This document shows positions 6,489 through 14,114 of a stretch of DNA of 20,120 bases, piece after piece (position 1 is the first letter of the stretch; each line of letters starts with the position of its first letter). The notes below the pieces were generated by a model, which saw only the letters and a program-made list of their open reading frames with translations, searched no databases and was not told where the DNA came from. The position numbers and the translations under genes were made by a program. The stretch comes from a virus: positions 1 to 20,120 of IMG/VR virus record IMGVR_UViG_3300010885_029239; one strand, written 5' to 3'.

Positions 6489-8783
6489 TTAAATTACGCA
6501 ACTGTCACAATCTTCTTGATTGTCAGCCTCGTCTACCGGTATCAGTGCCAATTTATCAATGTCAATTTCACCTTGCTGGTCATTTGTATTAAAGTAATAT
6601 AACTGTTTGGTACCATATTTGTAGCACAACAACAGGTGCTGTAACATGGTGCTCATGGGAATCTTTTCATCTTCGTAGAAGCGTGGGTTATAACTGGTAT
6701 TGATACTGATACCTTGGTCAATGTACTTTTGTAAAACAGCACAAAGTTTTAGGTATCCTTCTGGGCTTTGTTGATCCCATAACAATTCGTATTTGTTTTT
6801 CAAACGGCGAAACTCGGGAACCACTTGGCGTAGCTGTCCGTGTTTACTGCCCTTGATACTGACATAACTGCGAGGGGGCTCAATACCGTTTGTGGCATTG
6901 GATATCTGTGCGGATGTCTCTGCCGGCATTAGAGCCATGAGGGTCGCATTGCGCTGACCAGTAGTTTTGATTTGCTCGCGAAGTTCGGCCCAAGGCATAC
7001 GTTCTTGATGCGGTACCAATTCATCGATCTCTGCCTTGCGTGTGTCAATGGGCAAGAGACCGTCTGCTGATTTTAAATCTTTCCAACGTGTGCAAGGACC
7101 TTGTTCTACGGCAAGATCTGCTGAAGCCTTGAGCAAGTAATAACTCCAGGCCTCGGCAAACTCGTCTACTAGAGCCAATGCTCGTGGATCACTATAACTA
7201 ACATCATTCTTTGCTAGGAAATACGCAAAGTTAATAATACCCACGCCCAGTGGTCTGAATTCTAGTGTTGCTAGTTCGGCTGCTCTTACAGGGTAATTCT
7301 GATAACTTAATAATGCGTCTAAACCACGTACTGCTAGGCGGCACATCTTTTCAAAGTCATGTGGGCTTTTTACATTGCCCCAATTGATCGCGCTCAAAGT
7401 ACATAGTGCGATCCTACCATCCTCGTCGTTGACATCTTTTAATGGCACCGTGGGTAAGTCAATCTCACAACATAGGTTGCTCATTTTCACAGGAGCAATT
7501 TCTTCTTTGAATGGACTGTGCGTATTAGCATGGTCCACGTTCTGTAAATAGATTCGGCCAGTGTCTTTGCGTTCAGTTATAAAGCGACTGAACAGGTCGG
7601 CGGCCTGAAGTGTTTTCTTGCGTAGTTTGTTATTGCGTTCTGCACGTTCATAAAGTTCTTTAAAACGCTCTTGGTTATTGAAGAAAGCTTCGTACATTTC
7701 CGGTACATCGTGGGGACTAAACAGGGTGATATTGCCACCTTGAATGAGTCTTTCGTACATTAATTTGTTGAATTGGACACCGTAATCCATGTGACGTATA
7801 CGATTATCCTCTGTGCCTTTGTTATTCTTTAATACAATGAGGTCTTCGATTTCCAAATGCCAAAGAGGAAAATACAACGTGGCGGCGCCATTGCGTACAC
7901 CGCCTTGGCTACAACTACGTGTGGCTGTTTGGAAATGCTTGTAGAAAGGAATTACACCAGTATGATAAGCATCGCCGTTGCGGATTGGTGAGCCCAAAGC
8001 GCGGATACGTCCTGCGCCAATTCCAATGCCGGCTTTCTGACTCACATACTTGACAATACTACTAGCAGTAGCGTTGATGCTGTCAAGACTATCGTCTGCT
8101 TCAATGAGAACACAGGAACTGAACTGTTTCTGAGGAGTGCGTACACCAGCCATGACAGGGGTAGGAAGGCTAATGTCTCCAAGACTAATTGCATCATAAT
8201 AATCCTTTACCCACCGCAAACGAGTTTCAGCAGGATAAGATTGAAATAGTGTGGCCGCAATTAACATGTAGGCCATTTGTGGAGTTTCAAATATTTCGCC
8301 AGTGACACGATTTTGAACCAGATACTTGCCGCGCCATTGTTCCATGGCCACGTAGGTAAAGTTCTCGTCACGTGCATGATCTATCTTGCTATCCAACATA
8401 TTCCACTCAGTTTGAGAATACGCTTCCAACAGCCCGCGATCATAAAATCCCGATGCTACATTTCTATTGACCAGGTCCAACAGCGAGCAAGGCTCATAGT
8501 TGTTATAAACTTGTTTACGCAGATGATAGTTAATTAAATGTCCGGCTACGTATTGATAATTTGGTGTTTCTTCACTGATTAAATCTGCGGCACTCTTGAT
8601 AAGAGTTTCCTGAATATCCGCTGTTTTAATTCCGTTGTAAAACTGTATATGACTTTTTATTTCTACTTCACTTGCACTTACACCTGTAATGCCTTCAGTG
8701 GCCCAAAATACTACCTTGTGTAACTTTTCTAAATCGAGGTCTTCCGTGTGGCCTTCTCTTTTTGTAACTTTGATTGATGTCAT
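6489..8783 (-). CDS. nrdA: Class Ia ribonucleotide reductase, alpha subunit
   Basis: This is the catalytic subunit that reduces ribonucleoside diphosphates to deoxyribonucleotides. It is full length at 764 residues. An N-terminal ATP-cone (about 3-92) suggests dATP feedback control is retained. C224 and C461 form the active-site redox pair. N436, C438 (thiyl radical) and E440 lie in SNLCCEIDLP. Y729-Y730 continue the radical path, and the C-terminal C759/C762 (CDSC) exchange electrons with glutaredoxin. The start has AAGAGA upstream, just after the stop of the 148-aa gene. Numbering is within one residue of the E. coli enzyme. Confidence 0.97.
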   Translation of the reverse strand: MTSIKVTKREGHTEDLDLEKLHKVVFWATEGITGVSASEVEIKSHIQFYNGIKTADIQETLIKSAADLISEETPNYQYVAGHLINYHLRKQVYNNYEPCSLLDLVNRNVASGFYDRGLLEAYSQTEWNMLDSKIDHARDENFTYVAMEQWRGKYLVQNRVTGEIFETPQMAYMLIAATLFQSYPAETRLRWVKDYYDAISLGDISLPTPVMAGVRTPQKQFSSCVLIEADDSLDSINATASSIVKYVSQKAGIGIGAGRIRALGSPIRNGDAYHTGVIPFYKHFQTATRSCSQGGVRNGAATLYFPLWHLEIEDLIVLKNNKGTEDNRIRHMDYGVQFNKLMYERLIQGGNITLFSPHDVPEMYEAFFNNQERFKELYERAERNNKLRKKTLQAADLFSRFITERKDTGRIYLQNVDHANTHSPFKEEIAPVKMSNLCCEIDLPTVPLKDVNDEDGRIALCTLSAINWGNVKSPHDFEKMCRLAVRGLDALLSYQNYPVRAAELATLEFRPLGVGIINFAYFLAKNDVSYSDPRALALVDEFAEAWSYYLLKASADLAVEQGPCTRWKDLKSADGLLPIDTRKAEIDELVPHQERMPWAELREQIKTTGQRNATLMALMPAETSAQISNATNGIEPPRSYVSIKGSKHGQLRQVVPEFRRLKNKYELLWDQQSPEGYLKLCAVLQKYIDQGISINTSYNPRFYEDEKIPMSTMLQHLLLCYKYGTKQLYYFNTNDQQGEIDIDKLALIPVDEADNQEDCDSCVI

Positions 8784-8792
8784 TGATTTCTC

Positions 8793-9239
8793 TTAATAAT
8801 TTTCTAATTGCAACTCTTCACGGTACTGCTTGGTTAATGTTAATGTTTTATCGATCTGTGTGTTATTTACGACCTCTCCATCAATCATATTAAGTATATA
8901 TTTTCCCTGATTGATCCAAGCTAAATTATACACATGATTGGTTTCGGGGTTGGTATACTGCCGAAAAACAATATCAAGCTCTGTTCTGTGCGTTGTTAAT
9001 AGTACAGTATACACGATCCCCAGACATTTTGCAACATCACAATAGGTATTTTCCATAATTAATGTCCATGGATCGGGCCATCTAGATGGATCATCTGGGT
9101 CTAGATTATACGGAGTAAAAGGAGCCCTGGCCCAATACTGTGCTGTTTGAGCTAGTGCTTGTTCTAAAGGTATTGAGTCTAACGAGGATCGAAATTCGCG
9201 CCAGGACCTCAAGCGGTCCTCTGGCTTTTGTTGAAACAT
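8793..9239 (-). CDS. Hypothetical protein, 148 aa, Trp/Tyr-rich
   Basis: The product starts MFQQKPEDRLRSWREFRSSL. A distinctive central segment reads WARAPFTPYNLDPDDPSRWP, followed by DPWTLIMENTYCDVAKCLGI. It looks like a globular, mostly helical soluble protein without signal peptide or membrane segment. It starts 7 bases after the tail-spike stop and ends 9 bases before nrdA. No Shine-Dalgarno sequence is clear. I believe similar proteins occur in marine T4-like phages, but this is from memory and carries no known function. It could be a virion or assembly protein, given the spike gene next to it. Confidence 0.8.
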   Translation of the reverse strand: MFQQKPEDRLRSWREFRSSLDSIPLEQALAQTAQYWARAPFTPYNLDPDDPSRWPDPWTLIMENTYCDVAKCLGIVYTVLLTTHRTELDIVFRQYTNPETNHVYNLAWINQGKYILNMIDGEVVNNTQIDKTLTLTKQYREELQLENY

Positions 9240-9246
9240 GTTTTAC

Positions 9247-10413
9247 TTATATAAATTGTGTGTGATTGTATTTTATAGTGACCGGAGTTGTAGTCGAGCA
9301 AATAACATTGCCATTGGCATGAGCAAAAAGGTTAGCAGTCAATGAGCTAGCATACGCAGTTGGTTCAACAAACTCGTCATCAAACTTTACATTACCCACT
9401 GTGCCCATGCTGTTGTATTTCAGTTCACCGATTCGATAAACGGTACCTGCTGAATTGTTCATCTGGTACTTGTACACACCAGCGCCGGCTGTGAACACGT
9501 TTCCAATTGATGCCACTGAATTACTTGATATACTTACGTTGGTTGTGTCAAAATAACGCAATCTGGTGACAATGCCAGTGACCGCAGGATCCACATACAT
9601 TGACTTAGTAGCATATCCTGAGAACGAACTGTTGTTGAGTTTGATATCTGCACTTGTGCCAGTTAGACTCAACCCATAGTTGCCACCAATGAATTTAACA
9701 TCGTTGAACGTGACATCTGTTGCTTTATTGACCAAAACTGCTGGAGCTGTTGTGCTAGCAGTTGCTACTGCCAAATCTCTAATAGAGATTGCACCTGGCA
9801 ATATTGCACCGTTGGTACCTATGTTGGTACCGACTTGGAATAGGCTATCGCAAATAGAAAATGCTGTGCCAGTAGTAGCCGAAATGTAGGTGTTATTTTT
9901 GCCATCACCAACCAATACACAATTAGGCGGTATCAATAGAGGACTTGAAATTTTATATGTGCCAGCTGGAATTTTAATGGTACGCTGAATGTTACGATAT
10001 GTACCATTCAAGCTACTTATGTAAATTTGTTGTATAGCGCGATTAAGTGCGGCTGTATCATCTGTTGTGCCATTGGCCACAGTACCAAAGTCTCGCACAC
10101 TGATGCTGTCATCCAACACGCTTTGCAAACTGCGAGTGACTGGCGCTAAAATGGTAGAGCCAGTTTGACTGGTGTACCCGGCATCAGTTCCGGCAAATGT
10201 ATAACTAGAAACAAATCCCAAGAAATCGCTGTGCTCGGTCAAGATTTCGGTGTGTCCAATCTTTGGTGCACCTTCTGCTGTTGTGCCGTTACCGATGAAT
10301 AATCTACGTTGATCTAGACTCCAGCCCATTTCTCCACTGGCCAGCGTAGTATCAGCAAGGTCCGCTTGCAAACCCCTACGAATTTGAATTTGACTGATTT
10401 GTACTATTGCCAT
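9247..10413 (-). CDS. Tail spike/fibre protein with right-handed beta-helix, 388 aa
   Basis: The N-terminal domain (about 1-60) contains QIQIRRGLQADLA, LASGEMGWSLDQRRLFIGNG, a pattern common at the base of phage fibres and tropism proteins. From about residue 105, SVRDFGTVANGTTDDTAALN is the typical entry of a pectate-lyase-3 beta-helix, followed by KIPAGTYKISSPLLIPPNC and strand-rich rungs to about 340. Such proteins bind or cut host surface polysaccharide. A catalytic residue set cannot be named from sequence alone. AGGA lies 10-11 bases upstream of the ATG, and CATAAATAC, a late-promoter-like site, lies 25 bases upstream. Confidence 0.88.
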   Translation of the reverse strand: MAIVQISQIQIRRGLQADLADTTLASGEMGWSLDQRRLFIGNGTTAEGAPKIGHTEILTEHSDFLGFVSSYTFAGTDAGYTSQTGSTILAPVTRSLQSVLDDSISVRDFGTVANGTTDDTAALNRAIQQIYISSLNGTYRNIQRTIKIPAGTYKISSPLLIPPNCVLVGDGKNNTYISATTGTAFSICDSLFQVGTNIGTNGAILPGAISIRDLAVATASTTAPAVLVNKATDVTFNDVKFIGGNYGLSLTGTSADIKLNNSSFSGYATKSMYVDPAVTGIVTRLRYFDTTNVSISSNSVASIGNVFTAGAGVYKYQMNNSAGTVYRIGELKYNSMGTVGNVKFDDEFVEPTAYASSLTANLFAHANGNVICSTTTPVTIKYNHTQFI

Positions 10414-10437
10414 TTACATTAATCCTGAAATATAATG

Positions 10438-10445
10438 TATTTATG
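10438..10445 (-). promoter_or_regulatory. T4-type late promoter candidate (CATAAATA) before the tail spike
   Basis: CATAAATACATTATA on the minus strand overlaps the TAA stop of the exonuclease gene and sits 25 bases before the spike ATG. It fits the NATAAATA late motif described for T4-like phages. Spacing matches the other candidates at 17785 and 11853. Confidence 0.6.
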
Positions 10446-11151
10446 AAGTTTGATAGTACTGTTCTACTCGTTTGTTCCATTGGTTGCAATAGTGTTCAAA
10501 CTCGTGCCCTTCAAGTATGAACTCTTGATAAACAGGGGTGCCAAAAACACCCGGTTCTAGCTCTTTTGGCTGTTGGCACATGAGAATTACACCTTTTTTG
10601 ATATCGGTTCCATGCATGTTATTGTGTGCCTGTGCATAGGCTGCCAACTGTATAAAATAGTCGCCAATGTATTCGCGTTTTTTAAGTTTGTTGGTTTGCT
10701 TGTAATCCATGATGCAGGCTTCGTTGTTGTGTACTCCCACCGAGTCTGTGGTACCAGCATATAACCCGCTATAATAAACAGGAACTTCAACTCCCCACAC
10801 TTCGTTTACTTTTTGAAATCCTTCAAGTATTACTTGTGCGGCCATAAACCAACTTGGTTGTGCAAACGGGTTGCCAGGCAATTCTTTCATTTCGCCGGTT
10901 TTAACATAGTGTTCCAAGTAGCTGTGCATACGTGTTCCGCGATTGGCGGCTTCGGTAGTAATCTGTTGGGCACGTTCTACACCCACAGATTTTTTCCAAC
11001 GATCCAGAGCATCGCGACTTTCTTTGCTTTTGGTTTTGTCTAATATTGTGGTAACACTGGGAACTTTTGACCCGTCTGGCAGACAATAGTGTCTCTTCCC
11101 ATCAATGGTTTCTCTATTGATAGGTTCATAATTGTATTTTTGTATAAGCAT
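10441..11151 (-). CDS. PD-(D/E)XK exonuclease, MGME1/RecB-nuclease-like, 236 aa
   Basis: The motifs of this nuclease fold appear in order. RGTRMHSYLEHY (H76) is the helical G-x-x-x-H motif; YAGTTDSVG supplies D136; IMDYKQTNK supplies D149 and K151; QLAAYAQA (from Q168) is the last helix motif. These would hold one or two Mg ions for DNA cleavage. Length fits the MGME1-like single-strand exonucleases often carried by phages, with roles in replication, recombination or host DNA degradation. The ATG overlaps the iscA stop (TAATG), so it shares a transcript with the Fe-S genes. No Fe-S cysteine cluster of the Cas4/AddB type is visible in it. Confidence 0.88.
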   Translation of the reverse strand: MLIQKYNYEPINRETIDGKRHYCLPDGSKVPSVTTILDKTKSKESRDALDRWKKSVGVERAQQITTEAANRGTRMHSYLEHYVKTGEMKELPGNPFAQPSWFMAAQVILEGFQKVNEVWGVEVPVYYSGLYAGTTDSVGVHNNEACIMDYKQTNKLKKREYIGDYFIQLAAYAQAHNNMHGTDIKKGVILMCQQPKELEPGVFGTPVYQEFILEGHEFEHYCNQWNKRVEQYYQTS

Positions 11152-11477
11152 TATATTCTAAATGATTCGCCACATCCGCAACGATCGCGTTCGTTGGGAT
11201 TTTTAAATTCAAAGCCTTCGTTTAGGCCTTGTCTAACATAATCAACTTCCATGCCGTCTAGATATACATTGTCTTTGACATCTACTAGTACAACAAAATC
11301 TTGTTGGGCATAGTTGATAGTGCCGGGATCACCTGTGTATTCATCAACATACTCTAACACATACGCCATACCCGAACAGCCAGTGGTGCGAACGCCCAGA
11401 CGTATACCAACCCCTCGCCCTCGACGGGTCAAGTTGTCAATGATTTTTTTACTTGCTGTGCTTGTTACGGTAATCAT
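11151..11477 (-). CDS. iscA: A-type iron-sulfur carrier protein (IscA/HesB family)
   Basis: All three conserved cysteines are present: C34 in TTGCSGMAY, and C100 and C102 in the C-terminal CGCGESF. Other hallmarks are ASKKI near the start and YLDGMEVDYVR, followed by GLNEGFEFKNPN. A-type carriers receive clusters from a scaffold such as IscU and pass them to target enzymes. At 108 residues it is of normal length. It overlaps the end of iscU by 29 bases in another frame, with AAGG about 9 bases before its ATG, so the pair is co-translated. ErpA or SufA are alternative names for the same family; the partner IscU favours IscA. Confidence 0.93.
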   Translation of the reverse strand: MITVTSTASKKIIDNLTRRGRGVGIRLGVRTTGCSGMAYVLEYVDEYTGDPGTINYAQQDFVVLVDVKDNVYLDGMEVDYVRQGLNEGFEFKNPNERDRCGCGESFRI

Positions 11478-11826
11478 TTACAGCCGCCTTGATTGCATCT
11501 TCGGCCAAGATGGAGCAGTGGATTTTGACAGGCGGAAGGGCGAGTTCTTCCGCAATCTGAGAATTTTTAATTTCCATTGCGGCATCAAGCGTTTTGCCTT
11601 TAACCCATTCTGTAACAAGACTTGAACTGGCAATGGCAGATCCACATCCGTATGTCTTGAACTTAGCATCTTGAATAATCCCATCCTTAACCTTTATTTG
11701 TAATTTCATCACATCACCGCAAGCTGGAGCTCCGACCATACCGGTTCCTATGGTATCGTCTATTTCCATTTTGCCCACATTGCGTGGATTCTCATAATGA
11801 TCAATTACTTTGTTACTATATGCCAT
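11449..11826 (-). CDS. iscU: Iron-sulfur cluster assembly scaffold IscU
   Basis: This is a complete scaffold of 125 residues. Cluster ligands C36, D38, C61, H103 and C104 are all in place (GAPACGDVMK, YGCGSAIASSS, KIHCSILAED), and the LPPVK motif (97-101) recognised by the HscA chaperone is intact. The sequence is strikingly like proteobacterial IscU, with only a short deletion near residues 19-24, which suggests acquisition from a host. No iscS, hscA, hscB or fdx is in the window, so it must use the host cysteine desulfurase and chaperones. GAGG lies upstream of the ATG, and a promoter with a palindromic -10 precedes it. Confidence 0.96.
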   Translation of the reverse strand: MAYSNKVIDHYENPRNVGKMEIDDTIGTGMVGAPACGDVMKLQIKVKDGIIQDAKFKTYGCGSAIASSSLVTEWVKGKTLDAAMEIKNSQIAEELALPPVKIHCSILAEDAIKAAVNDYRNKHSK

Positions 11827-11838
11827 AGGTATGTCCTC

Positions 11839-11853
11839 ACGCTATTGTAGCGT
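11839..11853. repeat. Perfect palindrome over the iscU -10 box
   Basis: ACGCTA, TTG, TAGCGT forms a 6-base inverted repeat with a 3-base centre that covers the -10 element. Because it lies on the promoter, it is more likely an operator or promoter-opening element than a transcript hairpin. It does not match the IscR consensus I know. Confidence 0.55.
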
Positions 11854-11872
11854 ATTTATTCCGATAAGTCAA
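11844..11872 (-). promoter_or_regulatory. Sigma70-type promoter P5 for iscU-iscA, with embedded late-like motif
   Basis: TTGACT (11872-11867), a 17-base spacer and TACAAT (11849-11844) lie on the minus strand in the gap before iscU. The spacer contains AATAAATAC (11860-11852), a late-promoter-like motif placed 27 bases before the ATG, the same spacing seen at other late-like sites. The gene pair may therefore be readable both early and late. Confidence 0.65.
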
Positions 11873-11893
11873 TTGATTTTTAACTAGGAAGTA

Positions 11894-12334
11894 CTAGGTG
11901 CCGGCAGCACGTTTAGCCATTTGGCTAACAACTTTACCGGAATCTGTTGGACTACCACCTGCACCTGTACTGCCACCAACTTCAGTGGATTGTACTTGTG
12001 TGTCTGGTGTCACAAAGTAGACGTAATTTACACCAGTCTTTTCGTCTGGTTCAATTTTTTCTACTACATCTTTAAATTGTCCAGACTTAATCGCATCGTT
12101 TAAGTCGGTCCAACGGAAAGAGTTATCGCCACGGTCAGCATTGACCATGGCAACTATCTTGCTTGTTTCTTCTCTTGGAATTGCATGTGTGAATACCAAT
12201 TGACTTTGTACTGTCACAAGAGCATTCATAATATCATTGTAACCGTGGGCATTGGCCTTATCATTATGATTGAGATCAGGTCCTTGTGTAGGAGGTTGAC
12301 CTAAATCTTCACAGATAATTTCAGTGATACGCAT
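11894..12334 (-). CDS. Hypothetical protein, 146 aa, MRITEI-type N-terminus
   Basis: The product starts MRITEIICEDLG and continues with a polar segment, a helical middle (DIMNALVTVQSQLVFTHAIP) and NYVYFVTPDTQVQS. It ends in a low-complexity Gly/Ser/Thr tail before QMAKRAAGT. The N-terminus resembles that of the preceding 235-aa gene (MRLSEM) and the short capsid-targeting peptides of T4 internal proteins. One base separates its ATG from the previous stop, so translation is probably coupled. It ends at TAG before the iscU promoter. No family is recognised. Confidence 0.8.
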   Translation of the reverse strand: MRITEIICEDLGQPPTQGPDLNHNDKANAHGYNDIMNALVTVQSQLVFTHAIPREETSKIVAMVNADRGDNSFRWTDLNDAIKSGQFKDVVEKIEPDEKTGVNYVYFVTPDTQVQSTEVGGSTGAGGSPTDSGKVVSQMAKRAAGT

Positions 12335-12335
12335 A

Positions 12336-13043
12336 TTAACGACGTTCGCGTCCTAGTTCTTGTTCACCGCCAACTGCGGCATCGGTGGCATCAAATCCAT
12401 CAGTTTCAGGAGCGGCACCTAGGTCGCTGTCCATATCGCTTTCAGGAGCACCACCCATGGCATCAGGAGCACCACCCATGGCATCAGGAGCACCACCCAA
12501 GCTCATGTCCGTGGCTGGCGCTTGCTCGCCGCTTAGTACACGAACTGATGTGTCGCTGGTTTCACGTGCCTGACTTAGTGCTGTGTATAGGTCTGTCAGT
12601 GTTGGACTGATAGAACTTTTGAATGCTTCGGCTTGCTCACTGCCAATTTGGTCTCGTATTGTGTCAATCAGTGCAGGAACCTGTTCGTTCTGTACTTTAC
12701 TGATTTTTTCTAGCATGTCTTGAATGCTGTCAACAATGTCCTTGGCAGCTAACACAGCTTCGCTACGACCCATTTCGCTTTCAAACAAACCTTGTTCGGA
12801 ACCCATCCATTTGTCTAGTCCTTCTTTGACCAGCATAAGTTCCATGTACTTGCTATTCTTTTCGGCAGTATGTGCGCCAAAAGATTTTTTAATTTGTGTG
12901 ATATTTTCACCAAGAGCCTTGCTCAAGCGTTGAGCTTTGGCATAAGTCAAATTATCATAGTCAATGGTAAAACCAAAGCGGCTTTCCATAACTTTGTTAA
13001 TTTTTTGTGGTGTTACTTCGGTACGCATTTCAGAAAGTCTCAT
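12336..13043 (-). CDS. Hypothetical protein, 235 aa, helical body and low-complexity acidic tail
   Basis: The product starts MRLSEMRTEVTPQKINKVME and has a long helical body (about 30-165) with many charged residues. I recall closely similar proteins in marine T4-like phages, without an assigned role. From about residue 170 the tail is Ala/Gly/Asp-rich, with GGAPDAM repeated in tandem and then diverging, encoded by a 21-base DNA repeat. This layout fits a core, scaffold or other virion assembly protein, but that is inference. The start lies 6 bases after the previous stop, with GGGA upstream. A weak late-like site (CTAAATAC) is 24 bases before the ATG. Confidence 0.8.
   Translation of the reverse strand: MRLSEMRTEVTPQKINKVMESRFGFTIDYDNLTYAKAQRLSKALGENITQIKKSFGAHTAEKNSKYMELMLVKEGLDKWMGSEQGLFESEMGRSEAVLAAKDIVDSIQDMLEKISKVQNEQVPALIDTIRDQIGSEQAEAFKSSISPTLTDLYTALSQARETSDTSVRVLSGEQAPATDMSLGGAPDAMGGAPDAMGGAPESDMDSDLGAAPETDGFDATDAAVGGEQELGRERR
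12443..12505. repeat. Three tandem 21-base units in coding sequence
   Basis: Two identical units (12443-12463 and 12464-12484) begin CAGGAGCACCACCCATGG and are followed by a third, diverged unit (12485-12505). They encode GGAPDAM-type heptads in the tail of the 235-aa protein. The perfect identity of two units suggests recent slippage. Confidence 0.85.
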
Positions 13044-13049
13044 GATGTA

Positions 13050-13586
13050 TTATTCCCATATCTTGTAGTATTTAGCAGTTCTATGTAATTTTGATATTTT
13101 ATCCCGAGCGAGATTTAGCCTAGATTCAGCTATCTCCAACCTGGGCATTCTGGTATCAACTGTTGTGTAATCTTTGCGCTGTCTTGCTTTTTCTACAGTA
13201 TTACGCAATGACAACATATCTGTGTAACATTTATTTATTAACCGATCACAGGTGAGTATTTCGTCTGCGTTGAACAATTTATTCTTGATAGTGTAAATTG
13301 TGTATAGTATAGCACTGATTTTAGTATCAAATCGATGTACAAAATCGCCACAGGGATTTGTTACATCACATGTTTTGTTTGGGTAAACTTTTAAATTATA
13401 AAGCCCAATACGATACCCATTTTTCACAGGTATACATAACGGGCTTGTGCGTTCTTGCTGAATTTTACCTAGCTCACGGGTAGTCCACTGTTTAATGTAG
13501 TCTGTTGTGGCGTTAGATATTGCTCGTACTTCTTTGGGTTCCGGTTTATGGGATTTTTTTCGTGTATGTGATTTGGCCATTTTCAT
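13050..13586 (-). CDS. Hypothetical protein, 178 aa, basic, helical C-terminal half
   Basis: The product starts MKMAKSHTRKKSHKPEPKEV, a strongly basic leader. A middle region (about 45-90) reads SPLCIPVKNGYRIGLYNLKV and has further cysteines in NKTCDVTNPCGDF. Residues about 90-175 look helical and possibly coiled-coil. It overlaps the end of the 69-aa gene by 41 bases in another frame. The ATG at 13586 and a second one two codons later are equally possible, as neither has a clear Shine-Dalgarno sequence. No family is recognised; DNA contact is a guess from charge only. Confidence 0.78.
   Translation of the reverse strand: MKMAKSHTRKKSHKPEPKEVRAISNATTDYIKQWTTRELGKIQQERTSPLCIPVKNGYRIGLYNLKVYPNKTCDVTNPCGDFVHRFDTKISAILYTIYTIKNKLFNADEILTCDRLINKCYTDMLSLRNTVEKARQRKDYTTVDTRMPRLEIAESRLNLARDKISKLHRTAKYYKIWE
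13068..13075 (-). promoter_or_regulatory. Weak late-promoter-like site (CTAAATAC) before the 235-aa gene
   Basis: CTAAATACTACAAG on the minus strand lies 24 bases before the ATG at 13043, the same spacing as the better candidates. Its flank resembles the site at 17785, CATAAATACTACATT. The first bases deviate from NATAAATA, so this is tentative. Confidence 0.25.
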
Positions 13587-13755
13587 TACGGCGCAACAGG
13601 ATGTCCTGTTGTGTTAATTGATTTGCAATTACTTGCTCTCGTTCATCGAGTTTGTTCTTTACTATACTTGGCTCATGTTGAAAGCGGCCAAGTAGATCGG
13701 CTTGTTCGTTTGTTATAGCAACTTGTATGTTGTTTAGTAGTTCTACTATTTTCAT
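13546..13755 (-). CDS. Hypothetical protein, 69 aa
   Basis: The product starts MKIVELLNNIQVAITNEQAD, then LLGRFQHEPSIVKNKLDERE, and ends with a polar tail. It appears fully helical. The ATG overlaps the stop of the 87-aa membrane protein gene as ATGA (13755-13752), and its own end overlaps the 178-aa gene, so it is embedded in a tightly coupled row. Similar small proteins seem familiar from marine T4-like phages, but no function can be given. Confidence 0.78.
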   Translation of the reverse strand: MKIVELLNNIQVAITNEQADLLGRFQHEPSIVKNKLDEREQVIANQLTQQDILLRRNENGQITYTKKIP

Positions 13756-14015
13756 TTGGTTGCTAGGTGTACCACCAATCCAATTATACCACTCAATACT
13801 GCTACAAATATAGCAGTACCAATGGTAATAATAGTTTTGTGACTGTCGATGCCATTTTTGGTTAGGCTATCTTTGATGTCAACAATGTGACCTTCTAGCT
13901 TGTCCATTCGACTGTCTAGATGATTTAATTTGGTTTCCAAAGCCGAGTATCTTTCTGCACAAAGTTCTACGTGGGCTTCAAGACTTTTCTTTTCTATATC
14001 TGTTGTAGTGGACAT
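13752..14015 (-). CDS. Small coiled coil plus membrane segment protein, 87 aa (holin or XhlA-like candidate)
   Basis: Residues about 8-55 form a charged helix with heptad-like spacing (LETKLNHLDSRMDKLEGHIV). Residues about 61-83 are a single hydrophobic span (IITIGTAIFVAVLSGIIGLV) near the C-terminus. This layout matches XhlA-type haemolysin/holin-associated proteins and other phage single-span membrane proteins. A role in lysis is plausible since the SleB hydrolase of the window is exported, but it could instead be a superinfection or membrane-anchoring factor. GGATAA precedes the ATG. Its stop overlaps the next gene as ATGA. Confidence 0.8.
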   Translation of the reverse strand: MSTTTDIEKKSLEAHVELCAERYSALETKLNHLDSRMDKLEGHIVDIKDSLTKNGIDSHKTIITIGTAIFVAVLSGIIGLVVHLATK

Positions 14016-14114
14016 TTATCCAGTCGCTTTCATATTAGCGATGCATGTGTTGTTGAGCCGGTATTTGCCTTGATATGAGCCTTAATGATTGCCTGGTAGC
14101 ATCTATGTTACTAT

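Noticed and set aside
12443-12505. Possible CRISPR-like repeat
   Set aside because: The units are directly adjacent with no spacers, keep the reading frame and encode a heptad, so they are a coding tandem repeat.
13231-13245. AATAAATA-like match near 13235
   Set aside because: It lies inside the 178-aa gene with no start codon at a fitting distance, in AT-rich coding sequence.
14016-14114. Possible tRNA or small RNA in the 99-base gap
   Set aside because: Only a short inverted repeat (TCGCT...AGCGA, 14024-14041) is present; there is no TTCRA arm, no cloverleaf and no terminator.
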